From NCBI GenBank assembly GCA_030446525.1, contig JAUJNC010000130.1:1-14695 (forward strand): DNA of 14,695 nucleotides, read 5' to 3'. The notes beneath the pieces were generated by a model that saw only the letters and a list, made by a program, of their open reading frames with translations, ran no database searches and had not been told where the DNA came from. Each line of letters opens with the position of its first letter. The first letter of the stretch is position 1. A program made the translations under genes and the position numbers. Origin of the DNA: Armatimonadaceae bacterium. Its GTDB lineage: Bacteria; Armatimonadota; Armatimonadia; Armatimonadales; Armatimonadaceae. Of the stretch, positions 10,133-14,695 are shown in pieces.

Positions 10133-10379
10133 GCTACGAAAACTACCGTTTCGATAACCCCCCTTCTGCACATCTGCACACGCCGGGCAAAGGGATCCGC
10201 GAAAGACGCGGGGGCCGAAGATCGCCGCCCCTCACCCGCGCGCTCGGGTCTGCCACCCGTTGGACTTCGCCGATGCAGAGATTGTTCCCTTTTTAGCCGG
10301 GAGTTATGCACGCCCGTTTATTCGGCCGGTCGCGGCGGGGATTGTTGCGAACGGTTATCGCTTTCAGGGCCGCGGTCCC

Positions 10380-10408
10380 TTGACACCGCTCCCCCGCAGG
10401 GGTACAAT
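10380..10408 (+). promoter_or_regulatory. Sigma70-type promoter of rrf2-iscS
   Basis: TTGACA (10380-10385), a 17-bp spacer and TACAAT (10403-10408). Transcription should start near 10415, about 26 nt before the ATG. The spacer contains CCCC...GGGG dyad symmetry, which could be an operator, as Rrf2 regulators often repress their own promoter. That link is inference. Confidence 0.85.
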
Positions 10409-10440
10409 CGAAGCGACCAGGAACGGGGTGGCGTCAGGCG

Positions 10441-10929
10441 ATGTTTACCTTCACGAAAAAGACGGATTATGCCCTGCTAGCTTTGTCCTTTCTGTCGATG
10501 GATGGGCAGGGGCGCCTCGTCGGCCCCCGCGAGATCGCCAGGCGCTACGAGATCCCCGCCGAGCTGCTCGCCAAGATCATGCAGACGCTGGCCCGCCACC
10601 AGCTCGTCACTTCGGCGCCCGGGCCGACGGGCGGGTACAAGCTGGCGCGCGAGGCGGCCCGCATCTCGGTTGCCGACGTCGTGGAGGCGGTGGACGGCCC
10701 GCTCGCCATCGCGCAGTGCTGGGAGGTCCCCGGCGTGGACGGCTGCGCCCAGGCGCGGCATTGCACCCTGCGCGGGCCGCTCGCGCGCATCCAGGAGGAG
10801 ATGACCCGGCTGCTGCGCGAGATGACGGTCGCCGACGTCTGCCAGCCCGCGCCGCCCCTGCCCGCCCCCCGGGCCTTCCCGGACGGCTACGGCCTGAAGG
10901 TGCTGGACGCGGAGGCGCCCTCCCGATGA
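10441..10929 (+). CDS. Rrf2-family transcriptional regulator, IscR-like
   Basis: DNA-binding regulator of 162 residues, probably sensing Fe-S status and controlling its own operon. An N-terminal winged helix ([55 protein letters not shown]) is followed by the cluster-ligand region with Cys93, Cys102 and Cys108. That spacing is close to, but looser than, E. coli IscR (Cys92, Cys98, Cys104). The C-terminal 35 residues are proline-rich and unlike IscR. The ATG at 10441 starts right where family similarity begins; its SD is weak (GGGGTGG). The promoter lies just upstream, and the stop overlaps the iscS start (ATGA), pointing to translational coupling. A cysteine-metabolism regulator such as CymR is less likely, because three Cys residues are present and the neighbour is a desulfurase. 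Confidence 0.93.
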   Translation: MFTFTKKTDYALLALSFLSMDGQGRLVGPREIARRYEIPAELLAKIMQTLARHQLVTSAPGPTGGYKLAREAARISVADVVEAVDGPLAIAQCWEVPGVDGCAQARHCTLRGPLARIQEEMTRLLREMTVADVCQPAPPLPAPRAFPDGYGLKVLDAEAPSR

Positions 10930-12131
10930 GTGTCAAGGCGCCGATCTATCTGGACGACAACGCCACCACCCGCACCGACCCCCGCGTCCTCCAGGCGATG
11001 CTCCCGTACTTCGGCGAGACGTTCGGCAACGCCGCCTCGCGCAGCCACCCGTTCGGCTGGGAAGCCGAGGCCGCCGTGGACAAGGCCCGCGCGCAGATCG
11101 CCCGGGTGATCGGCGCCGACCCGCAGGAGATCGTCTTCACCTCGGGCGCGACCGAGTCGGACAACCTCGCTATCAAAGGGGTGGCCGAGGCGTACGCCGC
11201 CAAGGGCGACCACCTCGTCACGCTGGTCACCGAGCACAAGGCGGTCCTGGACAGCTGCAAGCACCTGGAGAAGCAGGGCAGGCGCGTCACCTACCTCCCA
11301 GTGCAAGAGGACGGCCTCCTCGACCTGCAGCAGCTGCGGGACGCGATCGGAGACCGGACCGTCCTGGTTTCGGTCATGGCCGCCAACAACGAGATCGGGG
11401 TGCTCCAGCCCGTGGCCGAGATCGGCCGGATCTGCCGCGAGCGCGGCGTGCTGTTCCACACCGACGCCGCGCAGGCCTTCGGCAAGGCGCCGCTCGACGT
11501 CGACGCGATGAACATCGATTTGATGTCCCTCACCGCGCACAAGATCTACGGCCCCAAAGGCGTCGGCGCGCTGTACGTGCGGCGCAGGGGCCCGCGCGTC
11601 CGCCTGGCCGCGCAGATGGACGGCGGCGGCCACGAGCGCGGCTTCCGGTCCGGCACGCTCAACGTCCCCGGCATCGTCGCGCTGGGCGAGGCGGCGCAGA
11701 TCTGCCAGGAAAGCATGGCAAGCGAGGCCGAGCGCCTGCTGCATCTGCGCGAAAAGCTGCGCCGGGGCATCATGGACGGCGCCGGTGGGGTCCATCTCAA
11801 CGGCCACCCGACCCGCCGCCTCCCCAATAACCTGAACCTCTCGTTCGACCACGTCGAGGGCGATGCCCTGCTCACCGGGCTCAAGGACATCGCCCTGTCT
11901 TCCGGCGCGGCGTGCACGTCGGCCTCCCTGGAGCCGAGCTACGTCCTCAAGGCGCTCGGCCTCAGCGACGAGCTCGCCTACTCCTCGCTGCGCTTCGGCC
12001 TCGGCCGCTTCACCACCGAAGAAGAGATCGACTACGTGATCGTCCGCGTGAGCGCGGAGGTGGATCGCCTGCGCCAGATGGGCCCACGCTACGCCCTGGC
12101 GAAGGAAGGCGCGGACCCGGCATCGGTATAG
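10926..12131 (+). CDS. iscS: Cysteine desulfurase (IscS/NifS, group I)
   Basis: Cytoplasmic PLP enzyme that removes sulfur from L-cysteine to give alanine and an enzyme persulfide, which supplies Fe-S clusters and thio-modifications. The 401-residue product is full length and closely follows Isc[25 protein letters not shown], His104 in [14 protein letters not shown] lysine Lys206 in [22 protein letters not shown], and active-site Cys330 in [21 protein letters not shown]. The long mobile loop around the Cys is the group I type. The ATG at 10926 overlaps the Rrf2 stop (ATGA); a long upstream extension of the same frame is not coding. It is probably co-transcribed with the regulator. No IscU, IscA or NifU gene follows in the window. 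Confidence 0.97.
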   Translation: MSVKAPIYLDDNATTRTDPRVLQAMLPYFGETFGNAASRSHPFGWEAEAAVDKARAQIARVIGADPQEIVFTSGATESDNLAIKGVAEAYAAKGDHLVTLVTEHKAVLDSCKHLEKQGRRVTYLPVQEDGLLDLQQLRDAIGDRTVLVSVMAANNEIGVLQPVAEIGRICRERGVLFHTDAAQAFGKAPLDVDAMNIDLMSLTAHKIYGPKGVGALYVRRRGPRVRLAAQMDGGGHERGFRSGTLNVPGIVALGEAAQICQESMASEAERLLHLREKLRRGIMDGAGGVHLNGHPTRRLPNNLNLSFDHVEGDALLTGLKDIALSSGAACTSASLEPSYVLKALGLSDELAYSSLRFGLGRFTTEEEIDYVIVRVSAEVDRLRQMGPRYALAKEGADPASV

Positions 12132-12132
12132 C

Positions 12133-12186
12133 GCCCTCACCCCCGGCCCCTCGCCCCGAGGTGGGCGGGGGGACGGGACTGAGGGC
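12133..12186. repeat. C-rich palindromic intergenic repeat, copy B
   Basis: The outer arms GCCCTCA (12133-12139) and TGAGGGC (12180-12186) match perfectly. An inner 5-bp hairpin CCTCG / CGAGG (12149-12161) has a CCC loop. C-rich sequence on the left and G-rich on the right repeat the design of copies A and C. It fills almost the whole iscS-SGNH spacer. Confidence 0.7.
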
Positions 12187-12198
12187 TAAGCCAAGCAA

Positions 12199-12945
12199 AT
12201 GCGATCAACGAGTACGGATGCACCAAAAACGTACGTCGCGCTGGGCGACTCGATGTCCATCGACGAGTACGCCGGCGGGCCCGGGCGCGGGGCGGCGAGC
12301 CTTTTGTTCCGCAACCGGGACGAGGACTTCCCCGAATGGGCGGGGCGCGATATAGCGACCCGCGCGCCAGACGCGCGGTTCCTCCTGCTGGCGACGGACG
12401 GCGCGACTTCAACCGAGGTGCGATACGCGCAGGTCCCCCGGCTGAAGGGCCTTGACGTCCGGCCGTCGCTGGCGACGCTGACCATCGGCGGGAACGACCT
12501 GCTGCAAGCCTTCGGCAGCGGCGGCGCGGCGCGGGCGGCGCTGCGGGCGGTGCGGGAGAACGGGCATGCGCTCCTCACGGACCTGCGCCCGCTCCTCGCA
12601 CCCGGCGCGCCCCTCGTGATCGGCACGGTCCACGACCCCAGTGACGGCACGGGCGAAACGGATCGCCTGGGCATCCCGCCGTGGCCGGGTGCGTTGGGGT
12701 GGATCGCCCGGCTCAACGAGACGCTGCGGGCGCTGGCCGCCGAGCACGGGGCGCTCGTGGCGGACCTGCACGGCCACTTCCTGGGCCACGGTCTTCGGGC
12801 AGGGAACCCGGCGCAGAGGGATGCGCGCCCGCGGGAGCGCGGACTGTGGTACTGCGGCGTCATCGAGCCGAACGCCTGGGGCGCGGGCGAGATCCGGGCC
12901 GTCTTCTGGGACGTCCTGGAGGCGGCGGGGGCATGGCGGCAGTGA
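12199..12945 (+). CDS. SGNH/GDSL hydrolase-like protein
   Basis: Esterase or acyl-hydrolase fold protein of 248 residues; substrate unknown. No signal peptide is seen, so it is probably cytoplasmic. Block I is YVALGDSMS with nucleophile Ser18, block II is around TDGATSTEV (Gly69), and block III is IGGND (Asn99). At the place of the usual DxxH block V the sequence reads VIEPNAWGAGEIR (222-233), so the catalytic His appears replaced by Glu223. DLHGHFLGHG (189-198) has other histidines. The ATG at 12199 is the first start, right before the conserved core; the SD is not clear and may lie in the right arm of the palindrome (GAGGG). Its end overlaps the chaN-like gene by 13 bp, indicating one transcript. 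Confidence 0.85.
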   Translation: MRSTSTDAPKTYVALGDSMSIDEYAGGPGRGAASLLFRNRDEDFPEWAGRDIATRAPDARFLLLATDGATSTEVRYAQVPRLKGLDVRPSLATLTIGGNDLLQAFGSGGAARAALRAVRENGHALLTDLRPLLAPGAPLVIGTVHDPSDGTGETDRLGIPPWPGALGWIARLNETLRALAAEHGALVADLHGHFLGHGLRAGNPAQRDARPRERGLWYCGVIEPNAWGAGEIRAVFWDVLEAAGAWRQ

Positions 12946-13874
12946 AAACGACGCGGCGCGCGGCGCTGAAGGCGGGCGTCGGTTGGGCGCTCGGCGCCGC
13001 GCCCGCGGCGCAAGGGGCGGAGAAAAAGCCGTACCCGTGGCGCGTCTGGGACGCCGCCGCGGGGCGGAACGTCGCCTGGGAAGAGCTCCCGGCGCGGCTC
13101 GCGGGCGCGGACGCCGTTTTCGTGGGCGAGCAGCACGACGACCCCGAAACGCACCGCGCCGAGGCCGCCCTGCTCGCGGCGCTGCACGGGCGCACCGGCG
13201 ACCGGCTCACGCTGGCTATGGAGATGCTGGAGCGCGACGGGCAGCCGGCGCTGGACGAGTACCTGGCCGGCAAGATCGGCGAGGACGCGTTCGCGAAGGC
13301 GGTGACGCTGTGGCCGAACTACCCGACGGACTACCGCCCCCTGGTCGAGTGGGCGCGAGAGCGGCGCGTGCCGGTGCTCGCGTCGAACGTGCCGCAGCGG
13401 ATCGCGCGCGCCGTGTCGAAGGAGGGCCTGGGCGCACTGGCGAAGCTTCCCGCGCGCGACAGGCCGCTCGCGGCCGCCTACGTGAGCGCGCCGGAGGACG
13501 CCTCCTGGGAGCGCTTCCGCGCCGTGATCGGGACGGGGCACGGCGGGCCGGAAGGCAGGGCGATGGATCCGGCGATGATACGTCGCTTCTACGAGGCCCA
13601 ATGCCTGAAGGACGACACCATGGCCGAGACCGTGGCGCGGGCGCTGGGCCAGGGGCGCCGGGTGCTCCACGTCAACGGTGCGTTCCATTCGGACCGGGGG
13701 CAGGGCGTCCCCGCGCGCGTGCTGTGGCGCCGTCCGCTCGGCACGCGCCTCGCGGTGGTGACGATCGCGCCCGTGCGCGGCGAATTGGCGCGGGCCGAAA
13801 CGGGTAAATACCAGGGGGAGGCCGACTACGCGATCCTGGTCCCGGACCGGCGGCCGCAAGCCAGGGAAGGGTGA
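12933..13874 (+). CDS. ChaN-family (DUF399) haem-binding-like protein, probable Tat export
   Basis: A 313-residue protein of the ChaN/Haem_bd_uptake family, whose studied members bind haem and are linked to iron uptake; its role here is inferred. It begins MAAVKTTRRAALKAGVGWAL, a Tat-like signal (TRRAAL) ending around AAQGA at residue 29. No lipobox Cys is seen. Family motifs are FVGEQHDD (63-70), AMEMLERDGQPALDEYL (95-111), WPNYPTDYRPLVEWARE (127-143), VPVLASNVPQRIARAV and GAFHSDRGQGVP (249-260). The ATG at 12933 is preceded by GGAGG with a 10-nt gap and overlaps the SGNH gene end. Its own stop overlaps a GTG of the rhodanese region. Confidence 0.86.
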   Translation: MAAVKTTRRAALKAGVGWALGAAPAAQGAEKKPYPWRVWDAAAGRNVAWEELPARLAGADAVFVGEQHDDPETHRAEAALLAALHGRTGDRLTLAMEMLERDGQPALDEYLAGKIGEDAFAKAVTLWPNYPTDYRPLVEWARERRVPVLASNVPQRIARAVSKEGLGALAKLPARDRPLAAAYVSAPEDASWERFRAVIGTGHGGPEGRAMDPAMIRRFYEAQCLKDDTMAETVARALGQGRRVLHVNGAFHSDRGQGVPARVLWRRPLGTRLAVVTIAPVRGELARAETGKYQGEADYAILVPDRRPQAREG

Positions 13875-13879
13875 CGGCG

Positions 13880-14272
13880 ATGCCGCCGCAAAGGACCTTC
13901 GAGCAGCTGTGTGACGAGGCGAGGTCGCGCATCCGGGAAACGTCGCCGGAGGAGGTCGCGGCGCGCCTCGCGGATCCCGGATGGGGCGGCGTGCTGATCG
14001 ACGTGCGCGAGCAGGACGAGTACCGGGCCGGGCACCTGCCGGGCGCGCGCGGCATCGGGCGCGGCATCCTGGAGTATCACATCGCCGACGAGGTGCCGGA
14101 CACCGGCCGGGAGATCGTTCTCGACTGCCGGGGCGGGAACCGCTCGGCGCTCGCGGCGGATTCGCTGCGGCAGATGGGCTACACCGGCGTCCACTCCCTG
14201 CGCGGCGGCTTCCGCCAGTGGCAGGCCGAGGGGCGGGCGGTGTCGCACGAAGGCGAGCCGATCGTCCACTGA
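13880..14272 (+). CDS. Rhodanese-like sulfurtransferase
   Basis: Single-domain rhodanese of 130 residues, likely cytoplasmic, carrying sulfur as a persulfide on Cys83. Visible are VLIDVREQDEYRAGHLPGARGI (38-59), active loop CRGGNR (83-88) and LRGGFRQWQAEGR (107-119), the order typical of GlpE/PspE-like domains. I prefer ATG 13880 over GTG 13871: the Shine-Dalgarno GGAAGGG (13865-13871) would sit on the GTG but is 8 nt from the ATG. The start is 5 bp after the chaN-like stop. Together with the IscS gene upstream it suggests a sulfur-handling cluster, but many rhodaneses serve other roles. Confidence 0.92.
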   Translation: MPPQRTFEQLCDEARSRIRETSPEEVAARLADPGWGGVLIDVREQDEYRAGHLPGARGIGRGILEYHIADEVPDTGREIVLDCRGGNRSALAADSLRQMGYTGVHSLRGGFRQWQAEGRAVSHEGEPIVH

Positions 14273-14373
14273 CCTAACCCCCCGGCCCCCTTCCCTAAAA
14301 GGAAGGGGGAGTAGGAGGGGTATGGCACGGTTCTTTTCCCCTTCCCGTTCCGGGAGGGGGCTAGGGGGTAGGT
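14272..14373. repeat. C-rich palindromic intergenic repeat, copy C
   Basis: Imperfect outer arms ACCTAACCCCCCGG... and ...CTAGGGGGTAGGT enclose a perfect 9-bp hairpin CCCCCTTCC (14286-14294) / GGAAGGGGG (14301-14309) with a 6-nt CTAAAA loop. A second hairpin-like part lies on the right (CCCCTTCCC...GGGAGGGGG). It fills the rhodanese-hydrolase spacer, and its last bases supply the SD-like AGGTGG before the next ATG. Confidence 0.72.
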
Positions 14374-14376
14374 GGT

Positions 14377-14695
14377 ATGCGGGAAACCCAGACCGACGTG
14401 ACGACGCGCGGCGGCGTGCGGCTGCATGTCACGATCTACGAAGTGGCGGCGACCGCGGGGCAGCCGGTGCGCGACGTCCTCCTGCTGCACGGGTGGCCGA
14501 ATTCCGGGCGCGCGTGGGGCTGGCTCGCCGAGGCGATGCTACTCTCCCCCGGCCACCGGCTCGTCGCGCCGGACTTCCGGGGCTTCGGCGGTTCGGAGGC
14601 GGCGGCGGGCGGCTACACCTGCGCCCAGTTCGCCGACGACGCCCAGGACGTGGCCGCGGCGCAGGGGCTGACCGGCTACGCCGTGGTCGGGCACT
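14377..14695 (+). CDS. Alpha/beta hydrolase (3'-truncated)
   Basis: The first 106 residues of an alpha/beta-hydrolase-fold enzyme, of the kind that includes epoxide hydrolases, haloalkane dehalogenases and non-haem peroxidases; substrate not determinable. The oxyanion-hole motif LLLHGWPNSGRAW (35-47), APDFRGFGGSE (64-74) and the beginning of the nucleophile elbow VVGH (103-106) are visible; the nucleophile itself is just past the window edge. The ATG at 14377 follows AGGTGG, which belongs to the right end of the palindromic repeat, so the repeat may affect translation. No signal peptide is seen. It is in line with the upstream operon, though the 104-bp repeat-filled gap leaves co-transcription uncertain. 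Confidence 0.9.
   Translation, partial: MRETQTDVTTRGGVRLHVTIYEVAATAGQPVRDVLLLHGWPNSGRAWGWLAEAMLLSPGHRLVAPDFRGFGGSEAAAGGYTCAQFADDAQDVAAAQGLTGYAVVGH

Larger units (their letters stand above)
9875..10440. other. Divergent intergenic region between pilB and rrf2/iscS
   Basis: This 566-bp gap separates the - strand pilus genes from the + strand Fe-S unit. It holds the pilB leader and promoter on one side and the rrf2 promoter on the other. A 6-bp inverted repeat (TTGTTT / AAACAA, 9926-9943) and a short hairpin (AGCCT / AGGCT, 9979-9992) lie in the pilB leader. A second TATAAT on the - strand (10018-10023) lacks a good -35. Between about 10150 and 10379 I see nothing identifiable; ORFs there have no recognisable product. 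Confidence 0.6.

Noticed and set aside
14286..14309. Hairpin after the rhodanese as a rho-independent terminator
   Set aside because: The stem is strong but followed by AGTAGG with no T-run; better explained as part of the palindromic repeat.

Overview
The window looks like part of a high-GC bacterial chromosome. It has dense genes, sigma70-type promoters, Shine-Dalgarno starts and GC-rich palindromes between genes. I cannot name the phylum with confidence. The gene types (type IV pilus ATPases, a secreted heparinase II/III-like lyase, a DUF1517-like protein) and the C-rich intergenic palindromes would suit an environmental bacterium such as an Armatimonadota or similar lineage, but that is a guess. 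There are no tRNA or rRNA genes, CRISPR arrays, transposases or phage genes.

Layout. Bases 1-613 (+) hold the end of a polar amino-acid ABC transporter permease. Bases 614-957 are a less GC-rich gap with a tandem 16-bp repeat and hairpins. Bases 958-2148 (+) encode a secreted or membrane protein with a poly-glycine segment, a DUF1517-like region and three ankyrin repeats. A 50-codon signal-peptide-like ORF overlaps its end. Bases 2269-9874 are all on the - strand. In transcription order they hold pilB, a palindromic repeat, pilT, a terminator-like hairpin, the eno promoter, eno, and a heparinase II/III-like gene that starts 14 bp after eno. From 10441 to the end everything is on the + strand: an IscR-like Rrf2 regulator, iscS, an SGNH hydrolase, a ChaN-like protein, a rhodanese and the start of an alpha/beta hydrolase.

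How the genes fit together. PilB and PilT are the extension and retraction ATPases of type IV pili. Eno is glycolytic, and the lyase beside it suggests polysaccharide use. The Rrf2-IscS pair has an ATGA overlap and its own promoter, and is probably a self-regulated sulfur or Fe-S unit. The downstream rhodanese (sulfur transfer) and ChaN-like protein (haem or iron related family) may extend that theme, although no IscU or IscA scaffold gene is present.

Quality caveat. pilB, pilT and the lyase each carry several single-base indels, several of them in short homopolymers, while the protein sequence stays well conserved on both sides of each break. Eno, which lies between them, and the whole + strand block from 10441 are intact. 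Sequencing or assembly error explains this better than gene decay, so I annotate each as one full-length gene with the breakpoints given. The most unusual gene is the DUF1517-ankyrin fusion. I do not see a convincing complete undescribed system.
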